A DNA stretch of 23,317 nt from Chromera velia (taxonomy: Eukaryota; Sar; Chromeraceae), in contig JAHBMJ010005647.1 of assembly GCA_018398765.1 (NCBI GenBank), positions 25,769 through 49,085 on the forward strand. Reading direction: 5' to 3'. This document shows, piece by piece, positions 9,734-16,831 of the stretch (positions within the stretch are counted from its first letter, which is position 1; each line of letters starts with the position of its first letter). Both the position numbers and the translations under genes were made by a program. The notes below the pieces were generated by a model. The model saw only the letters and a program-made list of their open reading frames with translations. It did no database searches and was not told the DNA's origin.

Positions 9734-10819
9734 AAAACGAAAGCGGGTCGATGTCGATACAGACAGTCCAGCAGGAATATACAAAAAGATACGAGACACA
9801 CGAATGGGAAATAGCAAACAGCATGAAAAGGCGGATTATAGTGCCAACTGAAACTTTTCAAGCATGCTGACTGGCTGGCTGGCTGACTGACTGACTGACT
9901 GACCGACCGACCGACCGACCGACCGACCGACCGACCGACCGACTGACTGACTGACTGACTGACTGACTGACTGACTTGCGTTTCTCCAGATGAGCATGAG
10001 GAAGATAGGCATGATGATCATGAATGCCAGAATGCAGGCCAGCGGGAGGATCTGCAGCCACACAAGAAAGTCAGAGACCTTCACGAGCTTTGTTGCTCGA
10101 TTGAGCTCCTCTTCGTAGCTTGACCCTACTTGGTTGACTGTGGGCAGGGCTGTGGCATAAGAAGTTCGGTTACACACGTCCTCTGCTGTGAAGGTTTGCT
10201 TGAGGGCATTCGCCACCAGACTGTTCATATTGGTCTTGGCATTACGAAAGTTCCGCAAGATGTCTGCTGCTTCAGCAGACACTGTGGCAATTGAAGTGAT
10301 GATGCTGTAGGTGCACTGGTTATTCACGAACTCTCCGCAGAGTGAGGTCTCGAACTGCTGCTCGTCTGCGCGCAGTTCGAACAGCATTTCGTTGACTGGA
10401 AAGGCTGAAAAGCTGCCACTGCACCCAGACAAAAAGTAGATACTCGAGAATCGGTCGACGATCCTTCTGTTCAAGTCAAGCTCAGTCCTAATAATGGAAG
10501 AGCTTGCGCTTTGGGTATTTTGACGGGCTGCATAGACGGCGATGGAGGTGCCGAATGCAATGGCTGTCGCTGTTACCACGGCGGCATAGATCATCAAAGT
10601 GATGACCAACAGCCTCGTGGATTGGTTGACCTTCTTCTCTCGAACAAAAAAAGCTGAAAGCTTGTCCTTTCCCCTTTTCAGATCCAGAACCTGAGACTCT
10701 GCAAGCCCGGCTTTCTTCTGTGAGGCAAAAGCCAAAGACTTCCTGTGACCCGCCATCGGATCTGCAGGGGTAGGGGCCTCTCCATGGGGGTCGATCGACC
10801 CTCGACGGGTGGAGAACAT
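1..10819 (-). CDS. Membrane histidine-kinase-like / receiver-like / cyclic-nucleotide phosphodiesterase fusion protein (3' end outside window)
   Basis: Twenty exons chain in phase on the minus strand: 9976-10819, 9156-9390, 8570-8686, 8323-8422, 7816-7881, 7280-7579, 6855-6928, 6538-6651, 6187-6262, 5756-5928, 5015-5398, 4687-4779, 3688-4335, 3016-3161, 2178-2574, 1455-1578, 1094-1177, 758-877, 557-721 and 21-99. The last donor (GTGAGA) reads off the left edge. The ATG at 10819 opens the first exon. Domain order by residue: TM helices at ~70-97 and ~251-277, DHp-like ~283-380, HATPase_c ~385-616, receiver-like ~643-850, disordered linker ~860-1290, and PDE from ~1298. The predicted role is a membrane sensor coupled to hydrolysis of cAMP or cGMP. 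The kinase and PDE identities rest on motifs. The single-gene fusion rests on unbroken phase and absence of stops, not on transcripts. Two adjacent genes remain possible. The boundary at 758-877 is ambiguous. Confidence 0.75.
21..1177 (-). CDS. Exons 17-20: N-terminal part of a class I 3',5'-cyclic-nucleotide phosphodiesterase domain
   Basis: The exons are 1094-1177, 758-877, 557-721 and 21-99. TETPISSIL and YDFHIFQM match the ETPLE and WDFDIF entry of class I PDEs. MPYHNFHHGLSVMQ is the family signature YHNxxHxxDVxQ: its first His (~1410) is the general acid, and the His four residues later (~1414) is the first metal ligand. Exon 20 (AALIFLGAPDVSSRF then DLDRLFISLA) matches the helices leading to the HD metal motif, which must lie in the next exon outside the window. 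The usual Asp of the DV step reads Ser. Substrate choice (cAMP or cGMP) cannot be told, because the selectivity glutamine is not in view. The first exon and intron boundaries around 722-838 are uncertain. Confidence 0.82.
164..283. repeat. Duplicated compound (CT)n(CA)n microsatellite in a PDE intron
   Basis: The block CTTCACACAAGC plus (TC)n plus (AC)n occurs twice in a row, starting near 164 and 210. It lies in the 457-bp intron 100-556. The remainder of that intron is pyrimidine-rich or tetranucleotide-like and shows no further exon. Confidence 0.9.
1455..4335 (-). CDS. Exons 13-16: long low-complexity linker between receiver-like and PDE modules
   Basis: The exons are 3688-4335, 3016-3161, 2178-2574 and 1455-1578, about 440 residues. 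Most of exon 13 and exon 15 is rich in Ser, Pro, Gly and charged residues and is probably disordered. Two parts look folded. One is the end of exon 13 (LRFKDPTLSAQFEAVRGQ, then SSVNAVISALNGIGF), which flows into exon 14 (CWTTDALMDSEAYYSGKPVQRRWF). The other is the end of exon 16 (VQLSLVPVKLRSGTGKLK), just before the PDE. I do not recognise these as a named domain. Phases agree at every junction: 2 into exon 13, 2 into exon 14, 1 into exon 15, 2 into exon 16, 0 out. Confidence 0.65.
3172..3412. repeat. Compound microsatellite: (GGAT)n, (ATTC)n, (AGTC)n, (GT)n(GA)n
   Basis: Four tracts follow each other: GGAT at ~3172-3207, ATTC at ~3239-3294, AGTC at ~3295-3327, and GT then GA at ~3375-3412. 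All lie in the intron 3162-3687, which is otherwise without a supportable exon. Confidence 0.9.
4687..6262 (-). CDS. Exons 9-12: coiled linker and degenerate receiver (pseudo-REC) domain
   Basis: Exon 9 (6187-6262) is a short charged linker ending EIENLQEEIGNAQ. Exons 10-12 (5756-5928, 5015-5398, 4687-4779) then give alternating strands and helices in receiver order: VLTLGL (b1), RSLLSSILSDF (a1), VPLFHC (b2), SVRELVKRF (a2), HTAICFVGD (b3), NALSIFEVLKKT (a3), QFVFVSSW (b4), and after a ~90-residue Ser/Lys/Pro-rich insertion KYIRMMEPLRTRFVFEVLVRVL (b5-a5). The acidic pair expected after b1 reads Gly-Leu. The Lys expected in the KPL turn reads Glu (MEPL, residue ~831). An Asp (~697) does end b3. 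The assignment rests on secondary-structure pattern and position after a kinase core. It is plausible, not certain. Confidence 0.5.
6538..8422 (-). CDS. Exons 4-8: HATPase_c catalytic ATP-binding domain
   Basis: The exons are 8323-8422, 7816-7881, 7280-7579, 6855-6928 and 6538-6651. Joined, they give the full GHKL box series: DERRVRQVLLK into FISNAIRNT (N box, Asn ~436), VKDTGKGIP (G1, Asp ~557), MFQTRGL (F box) and RSGDGLHLL (G2). The final strand-helix motif LGGDMSVVSTPDRGSTCTF is typical of histidine kinases. Every residue that usually coordinates Mg-ATP appears to be present, so nucleotide binding is likely. Exon 6 inserts about 80 Ala/Pro/Gly-rich residues between the N box and G1, probably a surface loop. 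Each box sits on a different exon and the frame is kept across all four introns. This argues for a real, selected gene and against a pseudogene. Confidence 0.85.
7171..7204. repeat. (GT)n microsatellite
   Basis: About 17 GT units lie in the kinase intron 6929-7279. Confidence 0.9.
8200..8236. repeat. (GC)n(GT)n microsatellite
   Basis: A short GC run is followed by about 14 GT units in the kinase intron 7882-8322. Confidence 0.9.
8570..9390 (-). CDS. Exons 2-3: DHp (HisKA-like) dimerisation helices with degenerate H box
   Basis: Exon 2 (9156-9390) continues directly from the second TM helix into a charged helix. It then reads TEKVFPKIHVLAGIGALL, where canonical kinases have HE-[IL]-RTP-L followed by a hydrophobic helix ending in LL. 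Exon 3 (8570-8686) supplies the second DHp helix (SSHIALELIN) and the DLxxCVEQCMEAY segment that normally leads into the ATPase. Spacing from the H-box proline to the LELIN helix matches HisKA. The phosphoacceptor position reads Thr (about residue 318). The nearest His, at ~326, is out of register. The exon 3 donor at 8570 (GTCGGT) was chosen because it gives a gap-free match to kinase linkers. A longer version to ~8483 is also in phase but adds ~30 residues with no counterpart. Confidence 0.6.
8705..8738. repeat. (ATCC)n microsatellite
   Basis: About eight ATCC units lie 20 bp upstream (gene sense) of the acceptor of exon 3, in the intron 8687-9155. Confidence 0.9.
9040..9085. repeat. (GACA)n/(GATA)n microsatellite
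   Basis: GACA units with GATA interruptions lie in the kinase intron 8687-9155. Confidence 0.8.
9657..9735. repeat. (GAAA)n microsatellite
   Basis: About 19 GAAA units are broken by one A-rich run. They lie in the intron 9391-9975. Confidence 0.9.
9866..9975. repeat. (GGCT)n(GACT)n(GACC)n(GACT)n repeat abutting a splice donor
   Basis: On the minus strand it reads GTCA, GTCG, GTCA and GCCA units. It starts at the first base of intron 1 of the kinase-PDE gene. Confidence 0.9.
9976..10819 (-). CDS. Exon 1: N-terminal membrane sensor module of the kinase-PDE gene
   Basis: This exon encodes 281 residues. A basic, Ser-rich cytosolic tail (~1-69) precedes a first hydrophobic helix (~70-97). A ~150-residue lumenal or extracellular segment (~98-250) follows, then a second helix (~251-277) and a short basic stop (WRNA). 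The segment between the helices looks mostly helical. It holds four cysteines (about 133, 161, 169, 216) and one NRT glycosylation sequon near 217. This is the topology of a two-TM sensor kinase. No named sensor domain is recognisable, and there is no clear HAMP domain after the second helix. The ligand is unknown. The donor lies inside a GTCA repeat, so the reading frame stays open for another ~140 bases into the intron. That stretch is repeat translation and was excluded. Confidence 0.8.
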
Positions 10820-11084
10820 TACAGGTCGGCTTGTGCAGGTCTCTCCTTGTCCACTGTGTCACTCAGGATGTCGGACACACCGACATAGGAGAGACATTGC
10901 AACTGCCCGCGTTGTTTTGGCGATCGGGTGCTAAAGTATGGAATCCGTACACAATTTGTCGTTGACCTCAACCTGGTACAGCGGTTCAGGATCGGTGGTT
11001 CTGCATCCATATGTGAGCCCGGAGCGGACGTGAGAAGCCTGAAGAGCTTTGATTGCATGAAGTCCGTATATTGAAGTCGATCGC

Positions 11085-11106
11085 ATATATATATATATAT
11101 ATATAT
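11085..11106. repeat. (AT)n microsatellite
   Basis: Eleven uninterrupted AT units lie about 265 bp upstream of the kinase-PDE start codon. Confidence 0.9.
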
Positions 11107-11263
11107 GCATGCCTTCGTGCATGTATCGTTGGAAAAAAAAAAAAATCAATACGCACAATTTAATATAAGGGCATCGCTCGAGCGCGCGCGCTCTGGCGAG
11201 CATGCATATATCGATATGCAACCTAGCTTAAATTTTGCATTGATCGATCTGCCTGCATGACCC

Positions 11264-11295
11264 ATCCCATGATCCCATGATCCCATGATCCCATG
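11264..11295. repeat. Four tandem copies of an 8-bp unit (ATCCCATG)
   Basis: The unit repeats exactly four times in the divergent promoter region, next to the TGCATG cluster. Confidence 0.9.
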
Positions 11296-11741
11296 GGCCA
11301 TGCATACATCATGCAGATTACATCATGCAGTGCATGTGTCTTTGCATGACTGCAGGATATTAATATGCAGTCTGATCGAGTCTAGCTGATCAATGCTGAT
11401 CACGTATTGTCAGAGAGACATTGCGTGACTCATTGAGAGACTCGGGTTGTCCAAGCAGGGGAATGGAGGTGCCGATTCAGGGAGCAACGGGGAGAGCCAC
11501 CCACAGAGCCCCCCAAACAACAGCACGCACACCTGTTTGGTAGGCAAATTGTCCGTCGGCCCCCTCCCTGCAGCTTTTCCCTTGCAATGAGAATGCGAGT
11601 GGCTCACTCGAGACTAAGCAGAGAAGGTTGATCGACATTGCCGTGCAGTGCGTGTTGATCTTTTACTGCCAGTGGGCTTTCAGTCCACGCTGCCGACTGC
11701 TTGCACTCTCTTTGTCTAGGACGACTCCGAGCTGAAAAACC

Positions 11742-14365
11742 ATGGGCGCACGCCAGGTGCTTGCGGTAATTTTGATCGGTCTCTTGCCGACCTTGGACAT
11801 GGTCATCTTCATTGCTTGGCTTCATCGAGCAGAAATTGGTCAGTGAGCGGATAGGGAGAGAGTGAACCTCCCACCTTTCCGCAGATACGCCAACTGAACG
11901 GAGTGCATTGGAACCAGACTGTCTCTGACACCCTCACCACACATTTACGTGTTCATGGAAATGTGCGCCGTCTATATTGCTTGTGTGGATGTTTTCAGAG
12001 CGTCTCCTCTCTCACACGGTAGCAAACCGATCATGATGATTTGATTTGTGATGAACGGCACGATACTGCATGCAGGCCGGTGTGTGAAACGACATGGAAG
12101 TATTGGGAGAGCGAGTTTTACAGCAATCGGAAATCCAATTTGATCAGTCCCCTTGCGCCCACTATTTCTTCTAAGTTCAGATGATTGAATATATACGTGC
12201 ATGGGTCAAATGGCAGTGTATCCGTACAGTTAAACGAATTCGATCTGTGTGCAGCTATGGGCGTGTTCCACCTGCTGATGCTCTCTGTGCCCGTCCTTTA
12301 CGCGAAGGCGAGTGGGACGGCTGCAGAGAAGTACAGGTACCTGTGCCGTCTCTTACAGTGCCAGAAGGAGAGACTGTTGCGGCAGCTTCCCGCGGCCCTT
12401 GTGATTTGTTTGATCACGATCGTAGGCGGCTGTCTTTCGTACCTCCTCTTCCGGTGTGAGGGCGGACCTCTGGGCTTTTCCATGCAGGTCAGAACAGTAA
12501 GAAGCTGCGATTGAAGCGGGAGGGAATGAAACGTCGAATCGTGAACATAAATTTTCGTCTCTCTACGGTGCTGTGTGTACCAGTGATGTTTTTTCGGCAA
12601 GGTTGCGTGACTGTTGTCTTCTCGCTAATCACCGGGGTAGACTGGTGATGCAGTTCTGCGGTTCGGATATGAATCGAATCTCCTGGCTCTGATGTTTTTT
12701 TTGCACGCATGCATCCATGCAGGTTCCATTTCCGGGAGGCAGCAAGGAGCTGAAAATGTGCATCAGCCTGTACGCAGAAGAATTGCCGAACTGGGGACTC
12801 GGATACCCAAAGTGAGTGCGTGAGGGAGAGAGTGCGTGAGGGGGTGTGGTTTTTGGTACGTCAGCATGGAGAGTGGGGTGGAGGTGAATGGGGAGTGGAG
12901 AGTGTTCATGCACGAAAGACGGGGTGGCGGCGCGTGTGCGGGGACGGGAGGGCAGGTCAAACTGAAGACGGTATGATATCTGTTGTACGTTTGGGGCGGC
13001 ATGTGTGAAGTCCATTCTTTCCATTCTCATTTGCATACATCCTTTCTTTTCTAACTTTCTCGCACTTTGCTTGAGCTTCTTCCCTCTATCTATGTGCAGG
13101 TGGTTGCTCTTCATCTTCGGTACTTACTTCGTGATCGTCAACCCTGTCTTCGAGGAGTACTTCTGGAGGGTCTTCCTTCTTTACGTCAGCCTGCCTGCCT
13201 AGATATTCTTCCTTCCTTCCGACATTGCCCGAGTGAACGGCAAGACTTATGGTTTTCTTGTGTGTTTACACTGCTACTTGCTTGCCTGCCTGCCTTCCTG
13301 TCTGCCTGTTTCATGTGCGAGAGTCTCTTTAGTACTTTTTCTCTTGTGCAAATTTTGAGGACTGCACTCCAAGGATTCCCCGCAGAGTTTGCTTGAATTG
13401 TTGCATCACGAAACGTGCATGCTTCATGCGCATGGAATGAGGAGTAAGTCTCCAGAAAATCAATCATTCATTCAATGTGATGAACGAACGAACGAACGAG
13501 CTTGCAGGAGCTCGCATCGAGTCAGAGAGCATCCGAGTTTGCGCCCCTCTGCAACGACATCGAGCAGGGGGGCATCACTCAGGATCCCCAAATGTCAAAG
13601 CAGAAGAAGGGAGGGCCAGCAGGCAGTAGCACAGAGGGGGGGCAGCAGCAGGGAGATGAGGAGAAGTCGGGGAGCGCAGAGGAAGCAGTTGGCTTGGACA
13701 AGGGAGAGAGTGCGCCCACGGGAGGGGCCGCCACGACAGGTCTGTCTGTCTGTCTGTCTGTCAGGCAAAACTTTTTTTGTAGTGTGTCTAGATTGTGAGA
13801 TAGATCGTGGTTTGGAGACAAATCAGTGAAACCAAACTGGTGGTTCTTTGCTTTTATCTTTTCCGCCTATTTGTTCTGTTCTGTATCTATTTCACAAGCA
13901 GAATCTCAGCCCTCGTACAGACCACCAAAAAAACAAAAGTGCGTCAAGCTGAGTCCAGAAATTCACTCTCCTCAATTTTGTTTGCACTTTTTGGATATGC
14001 CCGTCGATAAAGAACGAAAATGCGTTGATTGATCGACAACCATGCGGAAGGAAGGAATTCGATCACGACGATGCAAACAATGTGAATTAACGTGTGCAGA
14101 CAAAAAAGCAGGAGAGGCAGACCTAGAGGCCGGAGGGGCGGTTGTTTTTCTCGGCACTGTGCAAAGGCCTGGAGGAGCCGAGGAGGAGGAGGAGGACCCG
14201 GAACTCTCTGTGGCCTCTTCTCTGGAGCCCCACTCTCTCCTCGTCTCCTGCCTGTACGGACTCTACCACGTCGTCGTCGTCTATTGTCTCCTGCGGGGGA
14301 ACGCGACCATCGCCCTCCTGGCTTTTGTCGGACTCGTGGCCGTCGGAAGGTTCTGGATCTTCTGC

Positions 14366-14405
<40 letters not shown>

Positions 14406-14932
14406 CCTGCGAAAACTTTTGTTGTGGTCTGCGTGTGTCTCTGTTCTGTAGTATTCTGCTGCGAAGACTTGCCCCTAGTTTTCTCGCTCCTTCCCTCAGA
14501 CATCCCCGTTTGTTCTTTCCGCGCCTGCCTGCCGGCCTGCCTGCCTGCCTGCCTGTCCTTCCGTCTGTCTACCACTCTGAAGAAAACGAAAGAGAGTGCA
14601 ACAGGGAATCGAGAAACAGAAAACATGATTTAGTTTCTCTCCCTCCCTGCCCCCTCTCTCTCCCTCCCCCTCCCTCCTCCCCCTTCCTCCTTCCCTCGCC
14701 CTTCCCTCCTCCCTCTCTCTCTCTTTCTCACCGTCTGTCTGTCTCTCTTCATTTGTCTGCCAGTTTGTCTGAATGAAGGTTCATTCAATGTATTTCCCTT
14801 GTGCTTCTTTCTTCCAGAGGCACCGTGAGTCTGGGCCTGACGACTGCGATCATCATGCACGGGGGCGTCGACGTCTGCGTCGTCTTCGGGATTGCCGATG
14901 TCGTGTTCAAACTGGTCCCGCCTTGGTCGTGA
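11742..14932 (+). CDS. CPBP-family (Abi/Rce1-like) glutamic intramembrane protease, seven exons
   Basis: The exons are 11742-11838, 12255-12487, 12723-12811, 13100-13184, 13508-13739, 14100-14367 and 14818-14932. They total 1,119 nt, which is 372 residues plus TGA, and all phases agree. The start ATG at 11742 has an AACC context and opens a hydrophobic helix. Family motif 1 is NPVFEEYFWR (Glu158, Glu159, Arg163). Motif 2 is YGLYH (Tyr298 to His302). Motif 3 is HGGVD (His349, Asp353, where many members have Asn). These form the membrane-embedded catalytic site. Several further hydrophobic helices lie before and between them. Members cleave prenylated CAAX proteins or other membrane substrates; the substrate here is unknown. 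Residues ~169-290 are an acidic, Gly/Gln/Ser-rich insertion between motifs 1 and 2. The exon 4 end at 13184 (GTCAGC) was preferred over one at 13175 because it keeps the usual hydrophobic residues after the Arg. Confidence 0.85.
13508..14225 (+). other. Low-complexity acidic loop inside the CPBP protease (residues ~169-290)
   Basis: Exon 5 (13508-13739) and the first half of exon 6 (from 14100) encode a hydrophilic segment with GGQQQGDEEKSG, GGAATT and a run of five Glu. It splits the membrane domain between the EExxxR helix and the YxxxH helix. Typical CPBP proteins have only a short loop here. The intron 13740-14099 starts with a GTCT repeat. Confidence 0.65.
13740..13763. repeat. (GTCT)n repeat forming a splice donor
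   Basis: Six GTCT-type units begin at the first base of CPBP intron 5. Confidence 0.85.
14368..14402. repeat. (GT)n repeat forming a splice donor
   Basis: About 17 GT units begin at the first base of CPBP intron 6, directly after TTCTGCAG. The rest of that intron (to 14817) is TGCC-, CCTC- and CT-rich and holds no exon. Confidence 0.85.
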
Positions 14933-15248
14933 CATTTCGTTGATCGATCAATCACACCGGCAACCGTTGCATGATCGACGATCGCATGCTGATACTGTCA
15001 GATCTGTTAGCCCTCTTCCTGACCCGGCTCGGCTGTGTCTGGATCTTGCTTGTTGTGATTCGAGAGAAACTAACGACCTTGTCCCAGGCCCTACATGCCT
15101 GGAGACACAACGTCAACATTGAAAATGGCAAGCGCCGCGATTAGAGTTGCAAACGCTAGATCCTGGGCCGGATCTCGCCAGGCTTTTCTTTCAATTGAAC
15201 AGCGTCGAACAAGTCTTCAAGCTATAGCCTGAGTTGTACAGCTGATCA

Positions 15249-15322
15249 TCATCATTATTATTATTATTATTATTGATCGGTCTACATCCTAGTCTACATT
15301 ATCATAATAATAATAATAATTC
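15249..15322. repeat. (ATT)n and (ATA)n microsatellite pair in inverted arrangement
   Basis: An (ATT)n run at ~15249-15275 and an (ATA/AAT)n run at ~15302-15321 are about 27 bp apart and complementary, so they could pair as a long AT stem. Confidence 0.75.
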
Positions 15323-15689
15323 TATAGTAATAATTACACCATCTTCAGATATCTTCACCATTTTTATAAGCTCATATTAAACCGTGTGACAATGTTAAAG
15401 TCATGGTCTTTTTAAAAGGGTTTGCGCTGATGAGTACATACAAAGGTTTCACCGTTTCCGAATTTTCAGGGGTTCAAAAAGGTTGAAGTCGCATTAAAAA
15501 ACTGATGTACGCAGTCCGATGCCCCGGATCTTTAGCTCCGGAGCCTCCGGAATTTAAGATAATTCTAAAAAATTTTAATAAATTTTGAAAAAAAACTTTA
15601 AAACTTTAGTGTCCATGCACCCCTTACAGCAATCCTGTAGGGTTATACAATCACTTTTTTCAAAATGTTTTGTTATACCTTGTTTTGTT

Positions 15690-15724
15690 GAATTGAATGA
15701 ATGAATTGAATTGAATTGAATTGA
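15690..15724. repeat. GAATT/GAAT short tandem repeat, possible retroelement 3' tail
   Basis: Repeats of GAATT with two GAAT variants lie downstream of the minus-strand reverse-transcriptase remnant. Confidence 0.75.
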
Positions 15725-15918
15725 GGCGGTTAAAGCCGGTAAGCCACTACTTAGGCTCTGGCTAACCACGGAGCATGATATGTAATGTTGGTTTATTGAC
15801 CTAGCGCATTGATCCATTAACACATGTCAACACGAACTCTCTCTAATTTGGCTATACACTCCTCAACCGCCCTCATGCCCGCCAGAGGCTGGAACAACGA
15901 AATAAGAGCAATCATCTC

Positions 15919-16377
15919 TCAGACTTTCTTTTCATTTTCCCCCACTCCTCTACCAGCAGAGGTGGCCACCCATTGCGCAATTTCCACCCGTTTCTCAATG
16001 GGTGCGCGCTTCTTTATTCTGCTGATGATTTTGTCAAGCTTCTGTCTTTCCCTCTCTGTGTCTGCATATTCCGTGAGCAAGTGGATCTCATCACAAACTT
16101 CTCTGCCAGAGCAAGCCGAGCAGGTCTTCTCTAGCTCCCCCCGCTGCACATAACTACCCGTCATCGCTCTCAGGAGAGGGCGGATGTTCGCAGAGGATTT
16201 AAGAAGACAAGGGGACAGCATGCGTATGTGCAGATCGTTTCCTGTGTCTGACGGACGTGACTGCCATTTCCTTTCTGCTAGGAGGAGCATAGAGAACCTC
16301 TGTCTGGAAGGGTTTTCTCTTTGGAAATCAGTGAAGGCAGCACGGGGATGGAAGATTCTAATGGAATTTTGATGAAT
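15919..16377 (-). mobile_element. Remnant of a non-LTR retrotransposon reverse-transcriptase C-terminus
   Basis: An open frame of about 150 codons has no plausible start of its own and begins just after a stop at ~16380. It encodes LLRAMTGSYVQRGELEKTC followed by SACSGREVCDEIHLL and TERERQKL. This matches the order at the end of LINE reverse transcriptases: a leucine/arginine helix, then CxxC, then EHLL, then an arginine-rich helix. The usual final Cys after the His reads Tyr. The upstream reverse-transcriptase core is absent, so the copy is 5'-truncated. The short AATTC repeat 195 bp downstream on the same strand would fit the microsatellite tail of such elements. The assignment rests on motif order only. 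Confidence 0.45.
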
Positions 16378-16380
16378 GAA

Positions 16381-16530
16381 TTAGTACACGCTTTAATGTG
16401 CATTAATTCCTAGATTAATTCAAACTATTACTTTTAGGAATGCATTAAGTACATACTTTAGTGTGCCTTAATTCAAACCATCGCTTTTAAGAATGCATTA
16501 TTACACACTTTAGTGTGTATTAATTCTAAG
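16381..16530. repeat. Two and a half imperfect tandem copies of a ~55-64 bp AT-rich unit
   Basis: Copies begin at ~16381, ~16445 and ~16498. Each holds a TACAC-like arm, CTTTA, a GTGTG-like arm, TTAATTC and then a CTTTTA(A/G)GAATGCA ending. The third copy is partial and contains a perfect hairpin at 16502-16519 (7-bp arms TACACAC/GTGTGTA, loop TTTA). Confidence 0.7.
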
Positions 16531-16715
16531 TTTCATCTTCGTCTTCTTTCGAGTCTTCTTCTTCAAGACGGTTTTAGGGTACTGCTTTTAGAGTAATTGT
16601 GTCGTCAGCAATGCGGCAGGGAGAATTTTTGAGCACTGGAGGCAGTGGTAAAAAGAACAGAGGCAAGAGCAGGGGGGGTAGAAGAAAAATTGTTTATAAT
16701 TATTGCACACTAATT

Positions 16716-16831
16716 GTTACATACTTTTATGTGTAACAAGGGGGGGGTCAGGGGTAATTGTTACACATTTAACTTTGTGTAACACTACAAGATTGGTGTA
16801 GCACCCCTTAGTAGTCCAATAGTAGACTACT
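16716..16831. repeat. Three short inverted repeats (hairpins)
   Basis: 16716-16737 pairs GTTACATA with TATGTGTAAC, including one G-T pair. 16760-16783 pairs GTTACACA with TGTGTAAC exactly. Both are preceded by TAATT. 16810-16831 pairs AGTAGTC with GACTACT. Confidence 0.75.

Larger units (their letters stand above)
11054..11348. promoter_or_regulatory. Cluster of TGCATG/CATGCA hexamers
   Basis: The hexamer TGCATG starts at 11054, 11106, 11118, 11254, 11331 and 11343. Its complement CATGCA starts at 11201, 11299, 11310 and 11324. About 0.14 would be expected by chance in 295 bp. TGCATGCA is a known ApiAP2 target in Plasmodium. A role here is inference, and the hexamer also occurs elsewhere in this window. 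Confidence 0.45.
10820..11741. promoter_or_regulatory. Divergent intergenic region between the kinase-PDE and CPBP protease genes
   Basis: This 922-bp stretch separates two start codons facing away from each other, so it should hold both promoters. No TATA box was assigned. It contains an (AT)11 run at 11085-11106, four exact copies of an 8-mer (ATCCCATG) at 11264-11295, several ATCGAT or GATC palindromes, and ten copies of TGCATG or its complement between 11054 and 11348. No coding exon could be supported here. Confidence 0.6.

Noticed and set aside
9836-9975. Continuation of the kinase first exon through the SVSQ/SVGR repeat to the stop
   Set aside because: This is translation of the GTCA/GTCG microsatellite. 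A donor at its first base joins in phase to the DHp exon.
14042-14776. Single long plus-strand open frame around CPBP exon 6 with its own ATG
   Set aside because: Only 14100-14367 is supported as an exon. The rest reads through the (GT)n intron and pyrimidine runs.
15427-15434. CTGATGAG, the start of a hammerhead ribozyme core
   Set aside because: No CGAAA partner and no stems at the right distances could be found, so a chance match is more likely.
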